A stretch of 10,033 nt of DNA from Bacteroidota bacterium. GTDB taxonomy: Bacteria > Pseudomonadota > Alphaproteobacteria > Puniceispirillales > Puniceispirillaceae. Positions 1 to 6,391 of the stretch are shown here, piece after piece (positions within the stretch are counted from its first letter, which is position 1; every line of letters begins with the position of its first letter). The position numbers were made by a program, and so were the translations under genes. Under the pieces are notes generated by a model. That model was given only the letters and a program-made list of their open reading frames with translations. It made no database searches and was not told where the DNA came from. The stretch spans positions 1 to 10,033 of the forward strand of contig JAACDV010000195.1 in NCBI GenBank assembly GCA_009936825.1, given 5' to 3'.

Positions 1-56
1 AAGAACCATAGTAATAAGAAAGGGCGGTTAAAGTGCCACTAGGCCAACCCGCAGGT

Positions 57-1148
57 TCAGGGCAACAACTCGCATTGCGCTTTATGCCGCATCATCGCAT
101 CAACCAGCGTGATTGCCATCATTGCCTCGGCGACCGGAACGCCCCTGATACCAACGCACGGGTCATGTCGTCCTTTGGTTCTGACGTCCACATCCTTGCC
201 ATCAAGATCTATTGATCGCCGGGGTGTCAGGATCGAGCTTGTCGGTTTAATCGCGACGCGAACCACCAGTTGCTGGCCAGTAGAAATACCGCCAAGAACG
301 CCGCCATTATTATTACTCAGAAAATCTGGCCCGTTATCGCCGACCCGCATCTCATCGCCGGCCTCACTGCCATCCATCGCGGCGAGACTAAAGCCGCCGC
401 CAATCTCAACCCCTTTAACAGCATTGATGGTCATCATCGCCGCCGCTAATTCGCTGTCCAGTTGGCCATAAATCGGCTGGCCAAGTCCGGCAGGAATGCC
501 GTCAGCGACAATTTCCAGAATTGCGCCGCAGGAACTACCAGCTTTGCGAACACCGTCAAGATAGCTCTCCCATTCGCTGGCCGCGAGCGGGTCAGGACAG
601 AAAAAGGGGTTATCATCAACCGCCTTCCAATCCAGACGCGTGCGGTCAATGGCATGCGGGCCGATTTGCACGACACCGCCTCGAAGGACAAAATTCTCGC
701 CCAGTGCTGCTTTCAAAATCTGGTCGGCGATGGCACCAGCGGCAACGCGAACCGCGGTCTCCCGAGCAGATGATCTGCCGCCGCCCCGATAGTCACGGAT
801 GCCATATTTGGTCTGATAGGTGAAATCGGCATGTCCGGGGCGAAACTGGCGGGCAACTTCACCATAGTCAGCCGAGCGCTGATCCTTGTTGCGGATCAGC
901 ATGGCGACAGGCGTGCCGGTTGTCCGGCCCTCAAAAACACCCGACAGAATTTCTACCGTATCATCTTCACGGCGCTGCGTTACAAACCGGTTTTGACCCG
1001 GTTTGCGGCGGTCAAGATAAGGCTGAATAACATCTTCGGACAGCATCAGCCCGGGCGGCACCCCATCGACAATACAGCCAATGCCGGGGCCGTGGCTTTC
1101 CCCAAAACTGGTAAAGGAAAACAGCTGTCCAAAACTGTTGTCACCCAT
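57..1148 (-). CDS. aroC: Chorismate synthase
   Basis: Chorismate synthase converts 5-enolpyruvylshikimate 3-phosphate to chorismate, the last common step of aromatic amino-acid and folate precursor synthesis, using reduced FMN in the cytoplasm. The 363-residue product has normal family length. Visible family motifs are SFGESHG near the N-terminus (His19, the conserved acid-base histidine), the RPGHADFTY segment, the Gly/Arg-rich [13 protein letters not shown] stretch, and [17 protein letters not shown] near the C-terminus. The ATG at 1148 lies 1 nt after the fabI stop codon and has no clear Shine-Dalgarno of its own, so translation is probably coupled to fabI. The gene ends at a TGA at 57-59. 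Only 56 bases lie downstream and I see no convincing terminator there. The family call is secure. Confidence 0.98.
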   Translation of the reverse strand: MGDNSFGQLFSFTSFGESHGPGIGCIVDGVPPGLMLSEDVIQPYLDRRKPGQNRFVTQRREDDTVEILSGVFEGRTTGTPVAMLIRNKDQRSADYGEVARQFRPGHADFTYQTKYGIRDYRGGGRSSARETAVRVAAGAIADQILKAALGENFVLRGGVVQIGPHAIDRTRLDWKAVDDNPFFCPDPLAASEWESYLDGVRKAGSSCGAILEIVADGIPAGLGQPIYGQLDSELAAAMMTINAVKGVEIGGGFSLAAMDGSEAGDEMRVGDNGPDFLSNNNGGVLGGISTGQQLVVRVAIKPTSSILTPRRSIDLDGKDVDVRTKGRHDPCVGIRGVPVAEAMMAITLVDAMMRHKAQCELLP

Positions 1149-1149
1149 A

Positions 1150-1986
1150 TCAGACGACCGAAATATCTGGCGCGTCGACGGCCTTCATGCCAACAACGTG
1201 ATAGCCGCAATCAACATGGTGAGTCTCGCCAGTTACGCCAGAAGATAGATCAGACAGCAAATACATCCCGGCCCCTCCAACATCAGCAAGGGTGACATTG
1301 CGTTTCAGCGGCGAGTTGTATTCATTCCATTTCAGGATATAGCGAAAATCACCAATGCCAGACGCTGCCAGTGTTTTCATCGGGCCGGCTGACAGGCTAT
1401 TGACGCGGATGTTACGCCCGCCAAGATCAACAGCCAGATAACGCACCGATGCTTCTAGGGCGGCTTTGGCAACGCCCATGACATTGTAATGCGGCATCAC
1501 GCGCTCGGCTCCGTAATATGTCAGGGTCAACAGTGATCCGCCGTCATTCATCATCGCAGCGGCCTTACGCGTAATCTCGGTAAAGGAGTAAACCGAGATA
1601 TCCATCGTGCGCTGAAAATTATCACGCGAGGTGTCGACATATCCGCCCTTTAATTCTTCTTTGTCGGAATAGGCGATGGCGTGCAGCACAAAATCCAGCG
1701 TACCCCATTCGCTGGCCAGCCGGTCAAACACGGCATCAACACTGGCCTCGTCGGTAACATCGCATGGCAGGACAAGATTGCTGCCAACAGACTCGGCAAG
1801 CGGGATAACCCGCTTTTGCAAGGCCTCACCCTGAAAGGTAAAGGCCAGCTCAGCGCCCTGTTCAGCCAGTTTTGAGGCAATACCCCAGGCGATTGAACGT
1901 TCATTCGCAACCCCCATGATCAGGCCGCGCTTGCCCGCCATCACACCTGATCCCGCCTTGACATCTGATGGTGTCTTTTCTGACAT
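1150..1986 (-). CDS. fabI: Enoyl-[acyl-carrier-protein] reductase (NADH), FabI type
   Basis: FabI carries out the NAD(P)H-dependent reduction of trans-2-enoyl-ACP that completes each elongation cycle of type II fatty-acid synthesis. The 278-residue protein is a short-chain dehydrogenase of the FabI branch: it has the cofactor motif [13 protein letters not shown] (from about residue 25), and the FabI-specific YNVMGVAK with catalytic Tyr167 and Lys174 spaced Y-x6-K. Tyr157 in LTYYGAE corresponds to the second conserved tyrosine (Tyr146 of the E. coli enzyme), and [13 protein letters not shown] is the substrate-loop region. I chose the ATG at 1986 because AGGTGG lies at a good distance before it; an in-frame GTG at 1998 overlaps that ribosome-binding site and would add only four residues. 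The gene is 1 nt upstream of aroC, forming a tight two-gene unit. Confidence 0.97.
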   Translation of the reverse strand: MSEKTPSDVKAGSGVMAGKRGLIMGVANERSIAWGIASKLAEQGAELAFTFQGEALQKRVIPLAESVGSNLVLPCDVTDEASVDAVFDRLASEWGTLDFVLHAIAYSDKEELKGGYVDTSRDNFQRTMDISVYSFTEITRKAAAMMNDGGSLLTLTYYGAERVMPHYNVMGVAKAALEASVRYLAVDLGGRNIRVNSLSAGPMKTLAASGIGDFRYILKWNEYNSPLKRNVTLADVGGAGMYLLSDLSSGVTGETHHVDCGYHVVGMKAVDAPDISVV

Positions 1987-2050
1987 TATTTTTTCCACCT
2001 TTTTGGTACCTGACTCGCGCCAAAACAGCGCCTTTGTGATTCAGGCACCT

Positions 2051-2078
2051 AGTTTACACGACCTCTTCAGCAGAACAA
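2051..2078 (-). promoter_or_regulatory. Possible sigma-70-type promoter for fabI-aroC
   Basis: Read on the minus strand, TTGTTC (2073-2078) and TAAACT (2051-2056) are separated by 16 nt and lie about 65 nt before the fabI start. Both hexamers match the consensus only partly. The 187-nt gap between the glycine-zipper gene and fabI is long enough to hold a separate promoter. This is a by-eye call without experimental or statistical support. Confidence 0.25.
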
Positions 2079-2115
2079 GCCGTGCAAGAGGATTGGATGG
2101 ATTAGAGGGCTGTTC

Positions 2116-2140
2116 TGCCGGATTTAACCCATTGCCGGCA
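2116..2140. repeat. Short inverted repeat between the glycine-zipper gene and fabI
   Basis: TGCCGG (2116-2121) and CCGGCA (2135-2140) form perfect 6-nt arms around a 13-nt A/T-richer loop. It sits about 35 nt after the glycine-zipper stop codon. Neither strand has a T-run following it, so it is not a standard intrinsic terminator. It could be a transcript-end hairpin or a protein-binding site, or chance. Confidence 0.3.
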
Positions 2141-2173
2141 CCACAAGCGCAAAAATATAGACCTCGCGGGGGC

Positions 2174-2809
2174 CTAACGAAGACTATATGTGGTTTTGCG
2201 GTTGATCTCCACGCGCTCACCCTGGGCAAGAGGTCCGCTGGTTTCCAGCGTGATAATTTTGCCGTCTACCTCAATGCGGTGCCGATATCCGGTGATTTTC
2301 TCAACATTCTCTTCGATCATCACCTTGCGGATATTGCAAACTTCTTGCTGGCGATAGCCGAGTACCTGTCCGGAGCCCGATTTTTGCTGATTTTTGGCGT
2401 GTTCACGCCCTAGCAATGCGCCCACGACCGCGCCTGCCGCTCCTGCGCCTTCACTGTCGGATGTTTTATTGCCAATGGCTGATCCCAGCACTCCGCCGAT
2501 GATCATCGCACCAAGATCGGATTCACCGCCGCTTTTGGCCTCACCATAAACTGGTACTTCCTGAATCTCGCAAACACGCTCGTCCGAAGGCGTTTTTCGA
2601 ATATAGCTGGTCATCATGGGATCAGAGCGCGTGACGTTGCCGATTACAGTCTCAATACGGGTTTCCGCCATGGCGCCGGTCACGCCGGTTGCCAGTGTCC
2701 CGATAAATGTTAATCCGAAGATGGCTGTACCCGCGACTTTGGCGAGGTTAAAATTTCCCGTGCCATCAGAATGTTTTTCATGTGATGCGAGTGATGAAAT
2801 TTGTGCCAT
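2174..2809 (-). CDS. Secreted glycine-zipper (2TM / 17-kDa-antigen-like) protein
   Basis: This 211-residue protein is predicted to be exported and envelope-associated; its function is unknown. The N-terminus has a polar stretch, then a hydrophobic segment (about residues 22-46) ending in AMA before ETRIE, a good signal peptidase I site after residue 48. There is no lipobox cysteine, so it is not an obvious lipoprotein. Residues about 99-134 hold a glycine zipper (GAMIIGGVLGSAIG, then GAGAAGAVVGALLG), typical of proteins that pack or insert two short helices in a membrane. A C-terminal domain (about 150-211) follows. Cys80 and Cys158 flank the zipper and might pair in the periplasm. The ATG at 2809 is chosen because AAAGGA lies about 10 nt before it. 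The frame stays open upstream to a TTG at 2983, but that extension runs through the promoter-region repeats. Confidence 0.8.
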   Translation of the reverse strand: MAQISSLASHEKHSDGTGNFNLAKVAGTAIFGLTFIGTLATGVTGAMAETRIETVIGNVTRSDPMMTSYIRKTPSDERVCEIQEVPVYGEAKSGGESDLGAMIIGGVLGSAIGNKTSDSEGAGAAGAVVGALLGREHAKNQQKSGSGQVLGYRQQEVCNIRKVMIEENVEKITGYRHRIEVDGKIITLETSGPLAQGERVEINRKTTYSLR

Positions 2810-2824
2810 GTTGCTTGTTCCTTT

Positions 2825-2841
2825 TGAGATAGGGAGTCTCA
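2825..2841 (-). promoter_or_regulatory. Small hairpin in the leader of the glycine-zipper gene
   Basis: TGAGA and TCTCA arms of 5 nt surround a 7-nt loop immediately before the ribosome-binding site of the glycine-zipper gene. It could influence ribosome access but is short and A/T-rich, so it may be chance. Confidence 0.2.
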
Positions 2842-2853
2842 GCTTCTCTTTGG

Positions 2854-2859
2854 ATAATA
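2854..2859 (-). promoter_or_regulatory. Possible -10 element of the glycine-zipper gene
   Basis: On the minus strand this is TATTAT, inside an A/T-rich patch directly after the 14-nt tandem repeats and about 45 nt before the start codon. The position 17-18 nt upstream falls inside the repeats and gives no good -35 hexamer, which would fit an activator-dependent promoter, but this is inference. Confidence 0.25.
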
Positions 2860-2860
2860 T

Positions 2861-2916
2861 TCTGTAACTGCCTATATGTGCCTGCCGATATGTAACCATC
2901 TGTATGTAACCGTCTA
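2861..2916. repeat. Four degenerate 14-nt tandem units upstream of the glycine-zipper gene
   Basis: On the plus strand, four consecutive 14-nt units can be aligned at 2861-2874, 2875-2888, 2889-2902 and 2903-2916. The last two, TATGTAACCATCTG and TATGTAACCGTCTA, match at 12 of 14 positions. The first (TCTGTAACTGCCTA) matches the last at 11 of 14, and the second is weaker at about half. The array lies between the two divergent genes, next to the probable -10 of the glycine-zipper gene. A run of regulator-binding sites is a possible explanation; 14 nt is not a multiple of three, so it is unlikely to be coding. Confidence 0.55.
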
Positions 2917-2962
2917 TAAAGGGCTCAACTTCGCAGATAAGTGTTCCGGCGGGAAAATTATT

Positions 2963-2984
2963 ATTGTTCGTTTTAACCAACAAT
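2963..2984. promoter_or_regulatory. 22-bp interrupted palindrome, operator-like
   Basis: The arms are ATTGTT (2963-2968) and AACAAT (2979-2984), with an inner pair GTT (2970-2972) and AAC (2975-2977); only one C/C position on each side and the central TT break the symmetry. It sits in the middle of the divergent region between the glycine-zipper gene and pdxH. The symmetry and A/T-rich character suggest a dimeric regulator site. No regulator gene is in the window and I cannot name the family. Confidence 0.4.
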
Positions 2985-3004
2985 TCGTACCAAAATGTGG
3001 CAAG

Positions 3005-3029
3005 ATCGGCGCGATGGAGGTTTTTTTTT
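3005..3029 (+). terminator. Terminator-like hairpin with nine T, uncertain
   Basis: ATCG (3005-3008) and CGAT (3012-3015) pair around a 3-nt loop; after GGAGG comes an unbroken run of nine T (3021-3029). The stem is only four base pairs and the T-run is separated from it by five bases, so it is a weak intrinsic terminator at best. No plus-strand gene ends just upstream. It would make sense only for a short untranslated transcript or as an attenuator in a long pdxH leader. Confidence 0.2.
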
Positions 3030-3133
3030 GCCCCCGTTGCGAAACTGGCACAAAAATCCCATTTTAAGCATCAGCAGAAGGCAACAACATCTTCGCTGCA
3101 CGTTAACGCCCACATCATCAGGGAAATACAGCA

Positions 3134-3724
3134 ATGGAAATCACCTCAGATACAAACCCGTTCGACCTATTTCAGACATGGTATGATGAAGCGCTCAGCA
3201 GCGAGATCAATGATCCTGATGCGATGGCGCTGGCCACTGTTGATGGTGATGGCATGCCGTCAGTGCGGATGGTGTTGTTAAAGGAATGGGATGCTCAAGG
3301 CTTTGTTTTCTATACGAATTATGAAAGCCGCAAGTCGGCAGAACTTGTCGAAACCAGCAAGGCAGCTTTTTGCATTCATTGGAAAAGCCTGCGCCGTCAG
3401 GTTCGTGTTGTGGGGCCAGTGGCCAAGGTTGATGGCGCGCGCTCGGATGCTTATTTCGCCACACGTGGCCGCAACAGTCGTATCGGGGCATGGGCATCGG
3501 CGCAGTCACGCCCGCTGGACAGCCGTGCGCAATTAGCCAGCGCTGTCGCTTCGGTTCAGGCGCGTTTTCCAGATGACGTTCCGCGTCCCCCGCATTGGGG
3601 CGGTTTTATCATTACCCCGCAGGAAATCGAATTCTGGCACGATGGCGCCGACCGGTTGCATGACAGATTCCGCTTCAGCAAAGATGGCGCAGGCGACTGG
3701 AATCCGCAGCGGTTGAACCCCTAA
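3134..3724 (+). CDS. pdxH: Pyridoxamine/pyridoxine 5'-phosphate oxidase
   Basis: PdxH is the FMN-dependent oxidase that converts pyridoxine or pyridoxamine 5'-phosphate to pyridoxal 5'-phosphate, for de novo and salvage vitamin B6 synthesis in the cytosol. The 196-residue protein is somewhat shorter than the E. coli enzyme (218) because its N-terminal arm is short. Family motifs in order are RMVLLK (45-50), FYTNYESRK (59-67), RRQVRV (87-92, FMN/phosphate region), PRPPHWGGF (150-158), and the C-terminal IEFWHDGADRLHDRF followed by DW-x3-RL (189-194). The ATG at 3134 is preceded by AGGGA at 3120-3124. It is divergent from the glycine-zipper/fabI/aroC group; pdxH lying near fabI is a familiar arrangement in alphaproteobacteria. 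No sharp terminator follows; short T-rich hairpins at about 3755-3806 are weak. Confidence 0.97.
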   Translation: MEITSDTNPFDLFQTWYDEALSSEINDPDAMALATVDGDGMPSVRMVLLKEWDAQGFVFYTNYESRKSAELVETSKAAFCIHWKSLRRQVRVVGPVAKVDGARSDAYFATRGRNSRIGAWASAQSRPLDSRAQLASAVASVQARFPDDVPRPPHWGGFIITPQEIEFWHDGADRLHDRFRFSKDGAGDWNPQRLNP

Positions 3725-3769
3725 GCTGAAATTGGGTAAAACTGGTCGCATGACAGACGCTTTTTTGCG

Positions 3770-3800
3770 TTGATTTGCCTACCATTCATTCTGCTAGGCT
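3770..3800 (+). promoter_or_regulatory. Possible promoter of the methylamine dehydrogenase-like/MttB pair
   Basis: TGCTAGGCT (3792-3800) resembles an extended -10 element, and TTGATT (3770-3775) lies 19 nt before the TAGGCT hexamer, which is longer than ideal. This would leave a leader of about 115 nt before the ATG at 3922. The same intergenic stretch (3725-3921) holds two copies of CTGGTCGC (3742-3749 and 3808-3815) and two GCTTTTTT runs (3759-3766, 3798-3805). I recognised no known riboswitch in it. Confidence 0.25.
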
Positions 3801-3908
3801 TTTTTAGCTGGTCGCGGCAAAGGGGGAGTCCATTGCTCGCTTGTTGGTGTGTCCCTGTGCGATTGGTGTTTTTGTGATCATCGGGACTGATTAGCCAATT
3901 TTTGTTTT

Positions 3909-3915
3909 GGAGAGG
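3909..3915 (+). promoter_or_regulatory. Shine-Dalgarno that fixes the start of the FAD/GcvT protein
   Basis: GGAGAGG ends 6 nt before the ATG at 3922. An in-frame TTG at 3907 overlaps this site and would add five residues, so the ATG is strongly preferred. Confidence 0.75.
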
Positions 3916-3921
3916 GTCAAA

Positions 3922-6360
3922 ATGAAAACACATGCACGTGTAGTCGTTATCGGTGGCGGCGTTGTCGGGGTTGGAACGCTCTATCATCTGGCGAAAAAGG
4001 GCTGGTCCGACGTCGTTCTGCTTGAACGCAAAGAGTTGACATCAGGTTCGACATGGCACGCGGCGGGGTTGCTGCCCCTGTTCAATATGTCCTATTCGGT
4101 TGGGCAAATTCACAAATATTCGGTGAAGTTCTATCAGGAACTTGAAAAAGAAACCGGCATGGATGTGGGCTTTCGGAATGTTTCTAACATCCGGCTAGCC
4201 GCCACCCAGGACCGCATGGATGAATATCGCCAATATGCGGGGGTTGCCAGCACCATTGGAGTTCAGGTTGATTTTCTAACCCCGGATGAGGTGCATGATC
4301 TATGGCCGCTATGCAACACCGATGGTTTGATCGGGGCCATCCGGCATCCAGATGATGGCTATATTCAGCCAGCCGACCTAACTCAGGCAATGGCCCGCGG
4401 GGCGCGTGATCGCGGTGCCGAGATTTACCGCAATACCACGGTGACTGCCATCCGGCGGACATCTACGGGGGAATGGCAGGTGACAACAGACAAGGGCGAA
4501 ATCAGGTGTGAACATATTGTCAGCGCTACCGGCAATTTTGCCCGGCAAACTGGCCGCATGGTCGGGCTGAACGTTCCGGTGATCCCTGTTGAGCATCAAT
4601 ATATCGTTACCGAAGCGCATGACGCTATTCGCGAAAGACAGGCATCGGGCCTTCCTGAAATGGGGGTTTTGCGCGATTCCGATAATCGCTGGTATATGCG
4701 TGAAGAGGCGGGAGGGTTGATCCTTGGGCCTTATGAAAGAGGCGCGCCAGCCTGTTATGTTGACGGGCCTAGCAGCGATTCTGAATATGAATTATTCCAA
4801 GAAGATCTTGAACGTCTGGAGCCGCATATTGAATCGGCAATCGAACGCGTTCCGGCTTTCGGCGAAGTTGGCGTCAAAAGGGTCTATAACGGGGCGATCG
4901 CCTATACCCCCGACGGCAACCCGATCATTGGACCGGCATGGGATGTTCCTAATTTCTGGCTGAGCGAGGGTCATAGCTTTGGCGTGACAGCGGCTGGCGG
5001 CGCCGGATGGCAACTTGCCGAATGGATTGTCGAGGGGGAGCCGTCTGTTGATATGCTGGGCGTTGATCCGCGCCGCTATGGTAGTTACGCCACCGAATCT
5101 TTCCTTCGGGCGAAGAATGAAGAAGCATATGAAAATGTGTTTGTAATTCATTATCCCGATGAAGAGCGCGGTGCTGCTCGTCCGCTTCGCACCGCTCCTT
5201 GTTATGATCGGTTGAAAGCGCTGGGCGCGGTGTTTGGGCAGAAATTCGGGTGGGAGCGGGCCAATTGGTTTGCCCCCGAAGGAACGCCGCAGGAAGATCA
5301 TTGGTCTTTCCGTCGATCTAACTGGTTTGAGCATGTTGGCAATGAAGTTCGCCATACCGCTGCCCATGCCGGAATTCTGGATATGTCCGCCTTTGCCAAA
5401 TGCCGGATTTCAGGTCCGGGTGCTGAGGCTTTCCTGGATAATTTGGTGGCGAACAAACTGCCAAAAAAGATCGGCAAGGTGTCCCTTGCCTATGCGTTGA
5501 CCAATGCTGGCGGCGTGCATTCGGAATACACCATCCAGCGTGAGGCCGAGGATAGTTTTTACATTGTCTCGTCGGGGGCTGGACAGCGTCTTGATCATGA
5601 CTGGATCAAAAAGCATATGCCCGACGATGGCTCGGTCCGTTTTGACAATCTGACAAATTCAATCGGTGTACTGGTGCTGGCCGGGCCGCGGGCTCGAGAT
5701 ATCTTGCAGAAATTGACGCGCACCGACCTTGGTAATGAGGCCTTCGGGTGGCTGTCTAGCAAGATGATCGATGTCAATATGGCTCCGGTCATGGCGTTCC
5801 GGATGAATTACGTTGGTGAGCTTGGCTGGGAGCTTCATCATCCGATGGAGTATCAGAACCATATTTTTGATGCGTTGATAGAAGCAGGGGCAGAGTTTCA
5901 GTTGAAACCGTTTGGCATTCGGGCGATGGATGCGATGCGTCTGGAAAAATCCTACCGGATGATAGGAACTGAATTATCGATTGAATATGCGGCACTGGAA
6001 AGCGGGCTGCACCGGTTTGTTCATCTGAATAAGGGGCAATTCATCGGCAGTCAGGCGCTCATCGCATGGCAGGAAAAGGGCTTTGCTAACAGCCTTGTGA
6101 CCATCGAGGTCCATGACGCAATCGATGCCGACGTGATTGGTGGTAATCCGATTATGCTGCCAGACGGCCACCTTGTCGGGCGTGCTACCAGTGGCGGTTA
6201 TGGTTTTCGTGTAGGTAAATCACTGGCAATGGCGATGGTGCGGCCCGATCTGGCGGCCTCTGGAACCCAGTTGATGATCGATATTCTGGATCAGCGCCTG
6301 AAAGCAACGGTGATAGATGAATCGCCGTATGATCCCGATAATGCCAAGCTGCGGGCCTAA
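3922..6360 (+). CDS. FAD-dependent oxidoreductase / GcvT fusion, dimethylglycine (or sarcosine) dehydrogenase family
   Basis: Members of this family oxidatively remove a methyl group from an N-methylated amine such as dimethylglycine or sarcosine and hand it to tetrahydrofolate as 5,10-methylene-THF. The 812-residue product has the full family layout: an N-terminal DAO-type FAD domain (about 7-365) with the dinucleotide motif VVVIGGGVVGVGT and a downstream acidic LLERKE; a middle domain (about 370-430); a GcvT folate domain (about 440-720, with YVGELGWELHHP); and a GcvT C-terminal barrel to the end. His46 in TSGSTWHAAGL is the residue that carries covalent 8-alpha-linked FAD in mammalian dimethylglycine dehydrogenase. 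At the folate-domain position where many relatives have Asp, this protein has Glu535 (GGVHSEYTI). It is followed after 31 nt by the MttB homologue, so both are probably co-transcribed. The exact substrate cannot be read from sequence; sarcosine is less likely because a separate sarcosine oxidase lies nearby. Confidence 0.9.
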   Translation: MKTHARVVVIGGGVVGVGTLYHLAKKGWSDVVLLERKELTSGSTWHAAGLLPLFNMSYSVGQIHKYSVKFYQELEKETGMDVGFRNVSNIRLAATQDRMDEYRQYAGVASTIGVQVDFLTPDEVHDLWPLCNTDGLIGAIRHPDDGYIQPADLTQAMARGARDRGAEIYRNTTVTAIRRTSTGEWQVTTDKGEIRCEHIVSATGNFARQTGRMVGLNVPVIPVEHQYIVTEAHDAIRERQASGLPEMGVLRDSDNRWYMREEAGGLILGPYERGAPACYVDGPSSDSEYELFQEDLERLEPHIESAIERVPAFGEVGVKRVYNGAIAYTPDGNPIIGPAWDVPNFWLSEGHSFGVTAAGGAGWQLAEWIVEGEPSVDMLGVDPRRYGSYATESFLRAKNEEAYENVFVIHYPDEERGAARPLRTAPCYDRLKALGAVFGQKFGWERANWFAPEGTPQEDHWSFRRSNWFEHVGNEVRHTAAHAGILDMSAFAKCRISGPGAEAFLDNLVANKLPKKIGKVSLAYALTNAGGVHSEYTIQREAEDSFYIVSSGAGQRLDHDWIKKHMPDDGSVRFDNLTNSIGVLVLAGPRARDILQKLTRTDLGNEAFGWLSSKMIDVNMAPVMAFRMNYVGELGWELHHPMEYQNHIFDALIEAGAEFQLKPFGIRAMDAMRLEKSYRMIGTELSIEYAALESGLHRFVHLNKGQFIGSQALIAWQEKGFANSLVTIEVHDAIDADVIGGNPIMLPDGHLVGRATSGGYGFRVGKSLAMAMVRPDLAASGTQLMIDILDQRLKATVIDESPYDPDNAKLRA

Positions 6361-6391
6361 GCCGGCAATTTGATGAATGAAAGGCGATCCA

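Noticed and set aside
109..823. Plus-strand open frames across aroC (for example 109-471, 462-773)
   Set aside because: They lie opposite a well-conserved gene and encode low-complexity, family-less sequence; they are shadow frames.
2810..2983. N-terminal extension of the glycine-zipper protein starting at TTG 2983
   Set aside because: It would run through the tandem repeats and palindrome, lacks a convincing ribosome site, and would bury the signal peptide; ATG 2809 has AAAGGA upstream.
3046..3051. TGGCAC resembling the -24 part of a sigma-54 promoter upstream of pdxH
   Set aside because: The bases at the required distance read CC rather than the GC of a -12 element, so the second half of the motif is absent.
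3755..3770. GACGC-T6-GCGTT as an intrinsic terminator for pdxH
   Set aside because: The T-run is the loop, not the tail; the stem is short with a G-T pair and no T-run follows.
3725..3921. Possible riboswitch (glycine, SAM or THF type) in the leader of the methylamine operon
   Set aside because: I could not find the conserved core of any class I know; pairing such as GGGA with TCCC is too weak to support one.
4792..5367. 191-codon open frame on the minus strand inside the FAD/GcvT gene
   Set aside because: It is fully antisense to a recognised enzyme, has no recognisable motif or ribosome site, and reads as a by-product of the sense codon pattern.
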